This document shows, piece by piece, positions 16,587 through 24,163 of a DNA stretch of 31,723 nt (positions within the stretch are counted from its first letter, which is position 1; each line of letters begins with the position of its first letter). A program made the translations under genes and the position numbers. Under the pieces are notes generated by a model. That model was not told where the DNA came from. It made no database searches and was given only the letters and a program-made list of their open reading frames with translations. This DNA comes from Clostridia bacterium (lineage in GTDB: Bacteria; Bacillota; Clostridia; UMGS1883). The DNA lies in assembly GCA_021202495.1 (NCBI GenBank), contig JAJQCX010000111.1, positions 1 to 31,723 of the forward strand, written 5' to 3'.

Positions 16587-18467
16587 TTACATAAGCTCCG
16601 AAACGAGCTGTGCAAATTCGGGAGCGTTTTCAACCGGCATGTCGGCTATCATGAGCGCTTCGGTATAGAGAATTTTGGCGAGCTTCCTTGCCTTTTCCTT
16701 GTCCGTTTCGTATGCCGCTTTGAGAGCGTCGAAGGCGTGGTGGTCACCGTTGAGCTCCAAGACGCGCTTTGCCTTGATTTTTTCGTCCTCGCCGGGAATG
16801 GATTGGAAGTACTTTTCCATTTCGAGCGTCACTTCGCCCTCGGCGCTGAGGCACACGGGGTAGCTCTTGAGCTTATGGCTGAGCTTTACACTTTCAACTG
16901 CGCCGTCAAGCGATTCTTTGACGAAGTCGAGCATCTCACGGTTTTCCTCGGCTGCCTTTTCCTTTTCGGCTTTTTCCTCGTCGGTTTCGAGCCCCAAATC
17001 GGGGTCGTTGATGCTCTTGAATTTCTTTTCTTTGAATGCGCCGAGCATATTTATAACAAATTCATCAACCTCGTCGGTCATATAGAGAATTGAATAGCCG
17101 TGATCCTTGACGGTTTCCGCTTGGGGAAGGTTGTCAATTTTTTGTATGCTTTCGCCGCGCGCGTAGTAGATAAATTCCTGTCCTTCGGGCATTGCGGAAA
17201 CGTATTCCTCAAGCGTGACGGGCTTTTCGGAGCCGGAGGCGTGGAACATGATGAGATCTTCCAACATATCCTTGTGCATTCCGTAATCCGAGACCATGCC
17301 GTATTTCAATTGCAGCCCGAATTCCTTGTAGAACTGCTCGTATTTATCGCGCTCGTTTGTGAGCATCTTTTTCAGCTCGCTCTTAATCCTCTTTTCAATC
17401 GCGGAGGAAATTTGGCGAAGCTGTCTGTCGTGCTGGAGCATTTCGCGGGAGATGTTGAGCGAAAGATTGTCCGAATCGACAACGCCTTTGACAAAGCGGA
17501 AATGCTCGGGCAAAAGCTCTTCACAGTTTTCCATAATCATAACGGAGGAGGTGTAAAGCGTGAGCCCCTTTTGATAGTCTTTCGTGTAGTAATTCATCGG
17601 CGCTTTGCCGGGGATAAAGAGGAGCGCCTTGTAGCTGAGCGTGCCCTCGGCATTGATTCTTATAACCTTGAACGGCTCGTTGCAATCGTAGAACGTTTCC
17701 TTATAGAAGGCGGCGCAGTCCTCGTCGCTCGCTTCGCTCTTGCTGCGCTGCCAGATGGGAACCATGCTGTTGACGGTAACTTCCTCGACTGTCTTCGTTT
17801 CCGTGCCGTCCTCGGCTTTTTCGGTCTTTTCCTCATTCATGACAATCGGGTAGCGCACATAGTCGGAATATTTCCTGATGATAGCGCGAATTCTGTAGGG
17901 CTCGACAAATTCGTCGTAGTTTTCCTCTCCGTCGTTGTCCTTGATGTGCATGATTATTTCGGTACCGACGTCCGTCTTTTCCGTTTCCTCGATTTCGTAG
18001 CCTTCGACGCCGCAGCTCGTCCATTTGTAGGCGGTGTCCGAGCCGAACGCCTTTGTGTTGACAGTCACATTGTCGGCAACCATGAACGCGCTGTAGAAGC
18101 CGACGCCGAACTGACCGATGATGTCGATGTCGTTATTTTCCTTGTCGTCCTTTGACATTTCGCTCTTGAATTTGAGCGAACCGCTCTGCGCGATTGTGCC
18201 GAGGTTTTCCTCAAGCTCCTCGCGCGTCATGCCAATGCCGTTGTCGCGGACGGTGACGGTGCGGTTGTCCTTGTCGACGTCGACCTCAATTTTAAAATCG
18301 CTCCTTGACATGCCGACGCGCTCATCGGTCAGCGACTTGTAGCAGAGCTTGTCGATGGCGTCGCTCGCGTTTGAAATTATTTCTCTCAAAAAGATTTCCT
18401 TATGGGTGTAGATTGAATTGATCATCAAATCAAGTATGCGCTTTGATTCGGTTTTAAATTCCTGCAT
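16587..18467 (-). CDS. htpG: Molecular chaperone HtpG (Hsp90)
   Basis: 626-residue cytoplasmic Hsp90 ATPase. The N-terminal GHKL ATPase domain shows IFLREIISNASDA, the DNGIGM motif and the GQFGVGFYSAF lid region. The middle domain contains SLNISREMLQ with the catalytic arginine. The C-terminal dimerisation domain is complete. An in-frame GTG at 18476 sits on the ribosome-binding site, and the ATG at 18467 lies 10 bases after AAGGA, so 18467 is chosen. The promoter upstream overlaps a CIRCE operator, so HrcA control is expected. In B. subtilis htpG is not in the CIRCE regulon, so this wiring differs. Confidence 0.97.
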   Translation of the reverse strand: MQEFKTESKRILDLMINSIYTHKEIFLREIISNASDAIDKLCYKSLTDERVGMSRSDFKIEVDVDKDNRTVTVRDNGIGMTREELEENLGTIAQSGSLKFKSEMSKDDKENNDIDIIGQFGVGFYSAFMVADNVTVNTKAFGSDTAYKWTSCGVEGYEIEETEKTDVGTEIIMHIKDNDGEENYDEFVEPYRIRAIIRKYSDYVRYPIVMNEEKTEKAEDGTETKTVEEVTVNSMVPIWQRSKSEASDEDCAAFYKETFYDCNEPFKVIRINAEGTLSYKALLFIPGKAPMNYYTKDYQKGLTLYTSSVMIMENCEELLPEHFRFVKGVVDSDNLSLNISREMLQHDRQLRQISSAIEKRIKSELKKMLTNERDKYEQFYKEFGLQLKYGMVSDYGMHKDMLEDLIMFHASGSEKPVTLEEYVSAMPEGQEFIYYARGESIQKIDNLPQAETVKDHGYSILYMTDEVDEFVINMLGAFKEKKFKSINDPDLGLETDEEKAEKEKAAEENREMLDFVKESLDGAVESVKLSHKLKSYPVCLSAEGEVTLEMEKYFQSIPGEDEKIKAKRVLELNGDHHAFDALKAAYETDKEKARKLAKILYTEALMIADMPVENAPEFAQLVSELM

Positions 18468-18534
18468 ATAAAACACGTCCTTTCAATGTCATAGAGTATA
18501 ATAATTCCATCATGTGAATAAACTGTGAACGCAA

Positions 18535-18563
18535 GATATACACAATGTAAATTTAGCACTCAA
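18535..18563 (-). promoter_or_regulatory. htpG promoter overlapping CIRCE
   Basis: On the minus strand TTGAGT (18563-18558) and TATATC (18540-18535) have a 17-base spacer. The -35 box lies across the edge of the left CIRCE arm, so HrcA binding would block it. The predicted leader is about 60 nt. Confidence 0.6.
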
Positions 18564-18579
18564 AAGGGGTGAGTGCTAA
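18553..18579. promoter_or_regulatory. CIRCE operator (HrcA binding site)
   Basis: TTAGCACTC at 18553-18561 and GAGTGCTAA at 18571-18579 are separated by 9 bases. This matches the CIRCE consensus at every position. It lies between htpG (-) and a nitroreductase gene (+), overlapping the -35 box of the first and ending 11 bases before the -35 box of the second. Confidence 0.95.
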
Positions 18580-18590
18580 TAAAACAGTGG

Positions 18591-18619
18591 TTGACTTTGG
18601 GAAAAGAAAGTGATATAAT
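18591..18619 (+). promoter_or_regulatory. Promoter of the nitroreductase gene
   Basis: TTGACT at 18591-18596 and TATAAT at 18614-18619 have a 17-base spacer, with TG at 18611-18612 as an extended -10. CIRCE lies just upstream, so HrcA might influence it. Confidence 0.8.
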
Positions 18620-18649
18620 ACCTATATATTATATAGGAGGTTTTGCATT

Positions 18650-19162
18650 ATGAACGAGACGGTAAAAAATTTGGTGACGCGGAAAAGCTGCAAGAGCTTT
18701 AAGCCGGAGCATGTTTCAAGGGCGGAGATCGACGAGATTGTTGCGGCGGGGCTGAACGCGCCGACGGGCATGAACACGCAAAGCCCGAAGTTTGTCGTTG
18801 TGCAAGACGACGAGACGGTGAAGCTTCTTTCAAAGCTCAACGCCGACGTGGGGCATTTCCCGATTGACCCGTTTTACGGGGCGAAGGACGTTATCGCAGT
18901 GCTCGCCGAGAAAAAGATGACATACATCTACGACGGCAGCCTTGCGATGGGCAACTTGATGAACGCTGCGTGGTCTATGGGCATCGGCAGCCGCTGGATT
19001 CACCGCGCAAAGGAGGTTTTTGAATCCGAGGAAGGAAAGGCGCTGCTCAAAAAGTGGGGCATTGAGGAAGACGTTGAAGGAATAGGCTTCTGCATTTTGG
19101 GCTATACAAATGAGGAAAAGGAAAAGACGGAGATTAAGCCGAATCGCATTTATTATGTGTGA
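18650..19162 (+). CDS. Nitroreductase family protein
   Basis: 170-residue flavin-dependent oxidoreductase fold. The N-terminus VKNLVTRKSCKSFKPEHV followed by GLNAPTGMNTQSPKFVVVQD is typical of FMN-binding nitroreductases, with the arginine/lysine and serine-containing FMN phosphate site near residues 10-14. The C-terminal IGFCILGYTNE is also usual. Members reduce nitro compounds, quinones or flavins with NAD(P)H; the true substrate is not evident. The ribosome-binding site is AGGAGG. It is a single-gene unit with its own promoter and a strong terminator, next to a heat-shock operator. Confidence 0.9.
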   Translation: MNETVKNLVTRKSCKSFKPEHVSRAEIDEIVAAGLNAPTGMNTQSPKFVVVQDDETVKLLSKLNADVGHFPIDPFYGAKDVIAVLAEKKMTYIYDGSLAMGNLMNAAWSMGIGSRWIHRAKEVFESEEGKALLKKWGIEEDVEGIGFCILGYTNEEKEKTEIKPNRIYYV

Positions 19163-19172
19163 TTAACAAATG

Positions 19173-19218
19173 AAAAGCCGTGTTTCATATTCCGAACGGG
19201 ATTGAAACACGGCTTTTT
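19173..19218 (+). terminator. Terminator after the nitroreductase gene
   Basis: A 15-bp stem (AAAAGCCGTGTTTCA with TGAAACACGGCTTTT) and a T5 run form a strong intrinsic terminator. Confidence 0.92.
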
Positions 19219-19242
19219 GTTGGTCGGGTGCCTAAAATTATC

Positions 19243-19271
19243 TTGACATAATGTAAATTTTGAGATACACT
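19243..19271 (+). promoter_or_regulatory. Promoter of the leucine-rich-repeat gene
   Basis: TTGACA at 19243-19248 and TACACT at 19266-19271 have a 17-base spacer. The leader of about 55 nt is AT-rich. Confidence 0.7.
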
Positions 19272-19334
19272 ATTTTCTAATAGATATTACCCTATTATTG
19301 GGGAAAAATCAAATTTATTTCAGGAGTGATTTTT

Positions 19335-20687
19335 ATGTGGAAAAAATTCATACCGGTCTTTTGTGTACTGGTTATGGGAATGATCCTGACGATGACGCAC
19401 GCATTTGCGCTGACCGAGGGGAATTGGGAATTTCAGCTGCTTGACAGCGAAGTGACGATTACGGGATATAACGGAAGCGATACGGACATTGTTGTTCCTG
19501 ACACGTTGGCGGGAACCCCTGTGACGGCAGTGAAATCAATAAATTTGGACAAAATTGACGCTGTTTCAATAACGTTTCCTTCGTCCGTTCGTTCAATTGG
19601 AAGGATATACAACGGAAAAGCATTGGAAACAATTGTTCTTTCAGATGGTTTAGAAGAGATAGGCGAGTATGCATTTAATGGGTGTAAATCTCTCAAAAAC
19701 ATAACATTACCGTCGACACTTAAAGCAATAAATGCGCAGGCATTTGACTCTTGTTCTTCGTTAGAGCAAATTGATATTCCCGTTGGGATAGAAGAAATAG
19801 AGCACGGCGCTTTTTATAAATGCACCGCATTAAAAACTATCGATTTATCGGAATGTGCCAATCTCAAAGAGATAGAAAGAGATACATTTAGTGGCTGTAC
19901 GTCCCTCGTTTCAATTAAATTTCCTGTAGGGATTGACACAATTCCAAACAGCTTTTGCAAAGAATGCACAAGCCTTGTAAACGTGGAAATACCCAATACT
20001 GTAACGGAAATTGGCAGCAGTGCATTTAGCAACTGCTCGTCTCTTGAATCAATAATTTTACCTTCTTCTCTCAAAACGCTCTATGATTCATTCAGATATT
20101 GCGATTCACTGCGGGAGGTTGTTATACCCTACGGTACGGAAACAATATTGGAAAGTTTCTCATATTGCGATAATTTGCAGGCATTGTACATACCCGATAC
20201 GGTCACGAAATTAAGCTGGGTGGTTATTTATGAATCCGATAATTGCGTCATCTATTGCACTGCCGGCTCGGAGGCGGCTTCGGTTTGCGCGAAGAACGGC
20301 ATTTCCTATCTCACAGACAATTCGGTCAACAGTTTGATTACGGTTTTATACAACGGTAAGCGCGTTTCGTTCCATGCTTATAACCAGAACCCGGAGATTG
20401 TGAACGACCGCACGCTTGTGCCGCTGCGCGCGATATTTGAGGCAATGAACGCCGAAGTTGAGTGGGATCAGGAAACGCAGACGGTGACGGCGACGCGCGG
20501 AAATGTGACGGTGAAAATAACGATAGGAGACAGCAAGCTCTACAAAAACGGAGAAGAAATCGCGGTTGATGTTCCCGCGCAGCTTATAAATGACAGAACG
20601 ATGGTTCCCGCGAGGGTCATTGCGGAGGCATTCGGCGCAAATGTGGAATGGAACAACAACGGCAGAACGGTTTTGATAACGGAATAA
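19335..20687 (+). CDS. Secreted LRR_5 protein with copper-amine-oxidase-like C-terminus
   Basis: 450-residue exported protein. The signal peptide is about residues 1-25 (MWKKF, hydrophobic core, then THAFA). Residues about 60-320 hold BspA-type leucine-rich repeats of about 23 residues, each with an IxLPxxLxxI-like core and an AFxxCxSL turn. Residues 335-450 hold a pair of copper-amine-oxidase N-terminal-like (stalk) units with NDRTLVPLRAIFEAMNAEVEWD and NDRTMVPARVIAEAFGANVEWN style repeats (quoted in part). This C-terminal pair is a common surface module in clostridia and is not itself an oxidase. No sortase or other anchor is seen. The start ATG at 19335 lies 8 bases after CAGGAG; a GTG at 19326 overlaps that site. 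Role probably surface binding; ligand unknown. Confidence 0.86.
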   Translation: MWKKFIPVFCVLVMGMILTMTHAFALTEGNWEFQLLDSEVTITGYNGSDTDIVVPDTLAGTPVTAVKSINLDKIDAVSITFPSSVRSIGRIYNGKALETIVLSDGLEEIGEYAFNGCKSLKNITLPSTLKAINAQAFDSCSSLEQIDIPVGIEEIEHGAFYKCTALKTIDLSECANLKEIERDTFSGCTSLVSIKFPVGIDTIPNSFCKECTSLVNVEIPNTVTEIGSSAFSNCSSLESIILPSSLKTLYDSFRYCDSLREVVIPYGTETILESFSYCDNLQALYIPDTVTKLSWVVIYESDNCVIYCTAGSEAASVCAKNGISYLTDNSVNSLITVLYNGKRVSFHAYNQNPEIVNDRTLVPLRAIFEAMNAEVEWDQETQTVTATRGNVTVKITIGDSKLYKNGEEIAVDVPAQLINDRTMVPARVIAEAFGANVEWNNNGRTVLITE

Positions 20688-20688
20688 A

Positions 20689-20733
20689 CAGAGGCGGCGA
20701 ACACCGAAAAAGTGTTCGCCGCTTCTGTTTTTT
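20689..20733. terminator. Terminator after the LRR gene
   Basis: A 16-bp stem beginning CAGAGGCGGCG at 20689 and ending in CGCCGCTTCTG at 20727, with a T6 run, makes a strong terminator for the plus strand. It touches the stop of the convergent toxin gene, so it may serve both. Confidence 0.9.
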
Positions 20734-20992
20734 AATTTTCGTAATGCCCTTTGCATGAAACAATGTAAATAATACTGTTTTGCTCATAATAGACAATTCT
20801 GTTCGATTCGTCAATGCGGCGGCTCCACCACCCGCTGAGATTGTCTTTGAGCGGGTCCGGTTTGCCGATGCCCTCAAAGGTGTTTCTTTGAATGTCTTTT
20901 ATGAGTGTATTTATTCTTTTCAGCGTTTTCTTGTCCTGTGTCTGCCAATACAGGTAATCATCCCACGCACGATCTTCCCACAAAAGCCGCAT
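20732..20992 (-). CDS. yoeB: Txe/YoeB family toxin
   Basis: 86-residue RelE-fold mRNA interferase. It cleaves mRNA on the ribosome when free of antitoxin. The WEDRAWDDYLYWQ start, LIKDIQRNTFEGIGKPDPLK, WSRRIDESNRIVY and the C-terminal CKGHYEN are diagnostic of YoeB; the terminal H-Y pair is part of the catalytic site. The ATG overlaps the antitoxin stop by one base (TAATG), so translation is coupled. It is convergent with the LRR gene. Confidence 0.95.
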   Translation of the reverse strand: MRLLWEDRAWDDYLYWQTQDKKTLKRINTLIKDIQRNTFEGIGKPDPLKDNLSGWWSRRIDESNRIVYYEQNSIIYIVSCKGHYEN

Positions 20993-21252
20993 TATTCGTC
21001 CGTTTCTATCAAATCATGCTCGGAAAAGCGGGCGGTGCCGTTTTTTACATCCTGCATTATATTTTCCAAGTGGCGGATATTGCTTGCTGAATAAAACGGG
21101 TCGGCAGACAGTTCAAAGGGAATACGATTTTCGCGTGCTACCGTTTTAAGAAAGATGTTGATTGCCGAAGACATACTTAACCCGATAGCATCGAGAGTTT
21201 TTTCCGCGCTGCGCTTTACATCGTCATCAATGCGCAAACTGATTTGAGCCAT
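20992..21252 (-). CDS. RelB/DinJ family antitoxin
   Basis: 86-residue antitoxin. The N-terminal MAQISLRIDDDVKRSAEKTLDAIGLSMSSAINIFLK (quoted only as a region) is a ribbon-helix-helix DNA-binding domain of the RelB/DinJ type; the key start is QISLRIDDDVK. The C-terminus is toxin-binding and rich in charged residues. The ATG at 21252 is preceded by AAGGGAG with 8-base spacing; a TTG at 21270 is less likely. YoeB usually pairs with a Phd/YefM-type antitoxin, so this is a cross-family pair. The protein probably represses its own promoter at 21286-21314. Confidence 0.92.
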   Translation of the reverse strand: MAQISLRIDDDVKRSAEKTLDAIGLSMSSAINIFLKTVARENRIPFELSADPFYSASNIRHLENIMQDVKNGTARFSEHDLIETDE

Positions 21253-21285
21253 GATATTCGCTCCCTTCAATGAGATTATATAATT

Positions 21286-21314
21286 ATTATATATTATTGC
21301 AAAGCAAAATGCAA
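21286..21314 (-). promoter_or_regulatory. Promoter of the toxin-antitoxin operon
   Basis: On the minus strand TTGCAT (21314-21309) and TATAAT (21291-21286) have a 17-base spacer. The -35 box lies in one arm of the palindrome at 21309-21340. Confidence 0.65.
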
Positions 21315-21340
21315 GCGTTTTTATATTAAAATGCTTGCAT
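21309..21340. terminator. Palindrome: lipid kinase terminator and/or antitoxin operator
   Basis: ATGCAAGC at 21309-21316 and GCTTGCAT at 21333-21340 are perfect inverted repeats, with T-rich against A-rich pairing between them. On the minus strand the hairpin is followed by TTTTGC just after the kinase stop, which fits a terminator. Its right-hand end also overlaps the -35 box of the antitoxin promoter, which fits an operator. Confidence 0.6.
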
Positions 21341-21349
21341 ATCTTGTTT

Positions 21350-22237
21350 TTATCTCACAAAATTTATTGCGCTGTGCATGTTTTCTATCTCAACCTCGGT
21401 TTCTTCACCGCCGAATTCGCCGTCGAGGGTCCAGGGGATTTTTTCGGCGGAGGTGAATGTTATTTTGGGGGATTGGAGTAGGAGATAGTGTTTACTCTCG
21501 CGGTTGCGGGAGGTGAGGTCGGCTATGAGGCTGTTTAAGTCCGCAACGCTTTTTATTTGGCGGATGAGGATACACTCAAAAAGACCGTCGTTGAGATCGA
21601 CTAAGGTGTCGTTCATTGCCTTGACGCCCGCGAGGGAAAGTGTGTTTGACGCCATGCCGTAGATGAATTTGCCCGTTTCGGTGAAATTGTCGGTTGTGAC
21701 AGTGACTTCAAGGGGGCGAATGTCGGAAATGCTTTGTATGCCTTTGATGATATAGGCGGCATGTCCGAAAACATTTTTGAAGCTTTGGGGCGTGTCGTAG
21801 GCGACGCTTGTGAACGCGCCGAAAGCGGCGACGTAGGAAAAATATTTATCGTTAAAGCGTCCGACGTCAAGGGGAAGAATATTTGCGCCTGCGGCCTGCT
21901 GTGCGGCGGCAGGGAATTTCAATTCGAGTGAAAGAGAGGCGGCAAAGTCGTTCGTTGTGCCGGCGGGAATGTAGCCCAGCGGGGGACGATTTGAGGGGTC
22001 GATTGCCATAAGTCCGTTCACAGCCTCGTGAAGTGTGCCGTCGCCGCCGGAGACGACAATGCGGTCAAAGCGGCTGCCCTCGTTTTTGATAAAATCGGCG
22101 CAGAAATTGCGCGACTGCGTGGGAAGCACGGTCGGCTCAAAGCCGTGCTTTACAAAAATGTCGATTATTTCGGGAATGTCCTGCAAAATTTTCGCCTTTC
22201 CCGTGCCGGGATTGTAGATAAAAGCCAATTTTTTCAT
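21350..22237 (-). CDS. Diacylglycerol kinase family lipid kinase
   Basis: 295-residue soluble lipid kinase of the DgkB/YegS family, phosphorylating diacylglycerol or a related lipid with ATP. Motifs are NPGTGKAK (residues 9-16), the nucleotide loop VSGGDGTLHEAVNG with GGDGT at 64-68, and PAGTTNDFA. The later TLDGEFGGEE is the usual C-terminal element. The ATG at 22237 follows GAGGTG by 9 bases; a TTG four codons earlier is rejected. It lies downstream of sigE on the same strand, separated by a 200-base region holding repeats. Confidence 0.92.
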   Translation of the reverse strand: MKKLAFIYNPGTGKAKILQDIPEIIDIFVKHGFEPTVLPTQSRNFCADFIKNEGSRFDRIVVSGGDGTLHEAVNGLMAIDPSNRPPLGYIPAGTTNDFAASLSLELKFPAAAQQAAGANILPLDVGRFNDKYFSYVAAFGAFTSVAYDTPQSFKNVFGHAAYIIKGIQSISDIRPLEVTVTTDNFTETGKFIYGMASNTLSLAGVKAMNDTLVDLNDGLFECILIRQIKSVADLNSLIADLTSRNRESKHYLLLQSPKITFTSAEKIPWTLDGEFGGEETEVEIENMHSAINFVR

Positions 22238-22289
22238 TGAAAACAACACCTCGTTTTTGTTGGGGATTGCAGCGTAGTGGGATTTATAA

Positions 22290-22410
22290 GTAGGGAGTGT
22301 GAGACAAAAAGTGTTGAGAGTGAAGTGTGGAGTGTGAAGTTGCGGAGCAAATTCCGCAGAGCGGAATTTGAATTTGATGCGCCTGCGGGCGCGTGGATGG
22401 GCGAAAAACC
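22290..22410. repeat. Intergenic repeat-like element with two hairpins
   Basis: The stretch starts with GTG-rich tandem-like DNA (AGTGTGGAGTGTGAAG). A perfect 10-bp inverted repeat follows, CAAATTCCGC at 22348-22357 and GCGGAATTTG at 22361-22370, then GCGCC (22379-22383) pairing with GGCGC (22388-22392). It looks like a dispersed intergenic repeat rather than a gene. No database check was possible. Confidence 0.5.
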
Positions 22411-22439
22411 ATCAATTCTTTCTCTTATTATACCTCATT

Positions 22440-23156
22440 TCAGCTGTGCTTTGCAATATCCTTTTTGAGGCGCTGCATTATTTTCTTCTCCAAGCGGGAA
22501 ATGTAGCTTTGGCTGATGCCTAGCATGTCGGCGACCTCCTTTTGTGTGCGTTCGCGTTTGCCGCCCAGGCCGAAGCGCATGTCTATTATGCGCCGTTCGC
22601 GCTCGCTCAGGCGTTCCATTGCGCCCTTTAAAAGCTCCAACTCCGCGCTTTCCTCAAGCGAGCTTTCGACGACGTTTTCATCGGTGCCCAAAACGTCGGA
22701 AAGAAGCAGCTCATTGCCGTCCCAATCGACGTTGAGCGGTTCGTCAAAGCTTATCTCCGTTTTTTGCGCATTGTGCTTTCTTAAATACATTAAAATTTCA
22801 TTTTCGATGCAGCGCGAGGCGTAGGTTGCGAGCTTTATCTTTTTTTCGGGTTTGAAGGTGTTGACGGCTTTGATGAGCCCTATTGTGCCGATGCTTATCA
22901 AATCCTCAATGTTGATGCCGGTGTTTTCAAAGCGCTTGGCTATGTAGACGACGAGGCGGAGATTGTGCTCAATGAGGGAATTTTTCGCACTTTCCGCGGG
23001 CATTTGTGCTATGAGCTTTTCTTCCTCGGCGCTTGTAAGGGCGCGGGGGAGGGAGTCGGAGCCGCCTATGTAGTGCAGCTTATCGGGCGTGAGGTGAACG
23101 ATTACTCTGCCGTATTCCTTGAGGGCAATCGTTCTGAGAAGCTTTTTTAAATCCAA
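22440..23156 (-). CDS. sigE: RNA polymerase sporulation sigma factor SigE
   Basis: 238-residue sigma-70 family protein, first mother-cell sigma factor of sporulation. It is made as a precursor: a pro-sequence of about 27 residues precedes YIGGSDSLP, the site cut by SpoIIGA in Bacillus. Region 2 has NLRLVVYIAKRFENTG and EDLISIGTIGLIKAVNTF; region 4 ends in ADMLGISQSYISRLEKKI. These are nearly identical to SigE of bacilli. The start is a TTG at 23156, 10 bases after GGAGG; the longer frame reads back through the spoIIGA end and is rejected. spoIIGA lies immediately upstream. Confidence 0.96.
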   Translation of the reverse strand: MDLKKLLRTIALKEYGRVIVHLTPDKLHYIGGSDSLPRALTSAEEEKLIAQMPAESAKNSLIEHNLRLVVYIAKRFENTGINIEDLISIGTIGLIKAVNTFKPEKKIKLATYASRCIENEILMYLRKHNAQKTEISFDEPLNVDWDGNELLLSDVLGTDENVVESSLEESAELELLKGAMERLSERERRIIDMRFGLGGKRERTQKEVADMLGISQSYISRLEKKIMQRLKKDIAKHS

Positions 23157-23170
23157 AATTTTAAATCCTC

Positions 23171-24025
23171 CTAACTTACCGCGAGCTGCGGATTTAAAAG
23201 GGCGCGGTATTCGCCCATTTGCGAAAGTGAGCGGGAACATATGCAGACGACGCAGCGTTTTACCGCGCGGTTTTCAATCGTCACCGCGTCGGGGAGGAAG
23301 GCGGGCATTATGCCGCCGTCAACTCCGACGCTTGAAAAGGGAATGAGGCGCACCTTTAGCCCGGCTCGGCTCATGCTTTCCAAAAGACTGCCCTCCCCTT
23401 CGGGCAAAAGCGGCTTTACGGCGTCATATTCCGCGACCATGACGGGGTCGCCTGTTATGGGGTCGAAAAGAGAGTTGCCGGTGTCGATGATGGCGTTGAG
23501 GGAGACCGATTTTTTGCCGAGACGAATTTCGACAATGCGCTTTGCTGCGTCGCAGGCGATGCGCTTTTTGCGCACGCGCCCCAAAATGAGGACGAGAATG
23601 TAGGCGATAAGCGTGCTGACGAAAAGAGTTTGCCAGGGAAGGTTGAGATAGATGATGCCGTTTGAATATATCGCACCGGTTTTTCGCCCAAGCTCGGTGA
23701 GGCTCAAAACCGCCGCGACGCAGCCGCCGAAAACGAAGCTCACGGCGTAAAAGGTCGCCCAAAGGCGCAGAAATGAGCGGAAGTTTTTTGTTTTATATGC
23801 GACCGCGACGATAAGCGCGGAAAAGGCAATTTTCATCAAAAATGTGTAGAGCAGGTGAAGATTCGGGAAAAAGACGCACACGGCGTAGAGCGCGCCGAGC
23901 GCGGAGGCAAAAAGTGTGCGGTACCAAACGGAGCTCAAGCGCAGAATTACGCCGCTCGCTTCGATTAAAAGAATGTTTATTATAAAATTTACGGCAAAAA
24001 GCACGTCTATGTATATGACGGTCAA
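23171..24025 (-). CDS. spoIIGA: Sigma-E processing peptidase SpoIIGA
   Basis: 284-residue membrane-bound aspartic protease that cleaves pro-SigE. The N-terminal half has five hydrophobic segments. The C-terminal domain holds the catalytic aspartate in IIDTGNSLFDPITG, about residue 181 here (D183 in B. subtilis), and RLIPFSSVG. The start is likely a TTG at 24025, 8 bases after GAGG; an ATG at 24031 is closer to that site. A longer frame starts at 24061 without a binding site. The stop TAG overlaps the sigE ribosome-binding site. Confidence 0.93.
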   Translation of the reverse strand: MTVIYIDVLFAVNFIINILLIEASGVILRLSSVWYRTLFASALGALYAVCVFFPNLHLLYTFLMKIAFSALIVAVAYKTKNFRSFLRLWATFYAVSFVFGGCVAAVLSLTELGRKTGAIYSNGIIYLNLPWQTLFVSTLIAYILVLILGRVRKKRIACDAAKRIVEIRLGKKSVSLNAIIDTGNSLFDPITGDPVMVAEYDAVKPLLPEGEGSLLESMSRAGLKVRLIPFSSVGVDGGIMPAFLPDAVTIENRAVKRCVVCICSRSLSQMGEYRALLNPQLAVS

Positions 24026-24052
24026 GCGCATCACCTCTCTATGCTTAAATTG

Positions 24053-24086
24053 ATTATACAATAACGCACGGCAAAATATTGTCGTA
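24053..24086 (-). promoter_or_regulatory. Candidate Spo0A-controlled promoter of spoIIGA-sigE
   Basis: On the minus strand TATAAT lies at 24058-24053. No good -35 box sits 17 bases upstream, but TACGACA at 24086-24080 matches the Spo0A box TTCGACA at 6 of 7 positions and falls at about -35. This resembles the spoIIG promoter of Bacillus, which is Spo0A-activated with an irregular -35. The call rests on one box. Confidence 0.5.
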
Positions 24087-24113
24087 ATCAGCGAAGGGTT
24101 TTCAGTTTTTTTA

Positions 24114-24144
24114 TTGACAATTTCATAAAGTTGATATAATATAA
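24114..24144 (+). promoter_or_regulatory. Promoter of the activase-hypD genes
   Basis: TTGACA at 24114-24119 is followed by an AT-rich TATAATATAA tract at 24135-24144 that gives a -10 at 15 to 17 bases. Leader to the ATG is about 20-25 nt. It diverges from the spoIIGA promoter. Confidence 0.65.
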
Positions 24145-24163
24145 ATTTTACGGAGGAATATCT

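Noticed and set aside
17100..18155. 351-residue plus-strand frame within htpG
   Set aside because: Antisense to conserved Hsp90 motifs and without a start signal.
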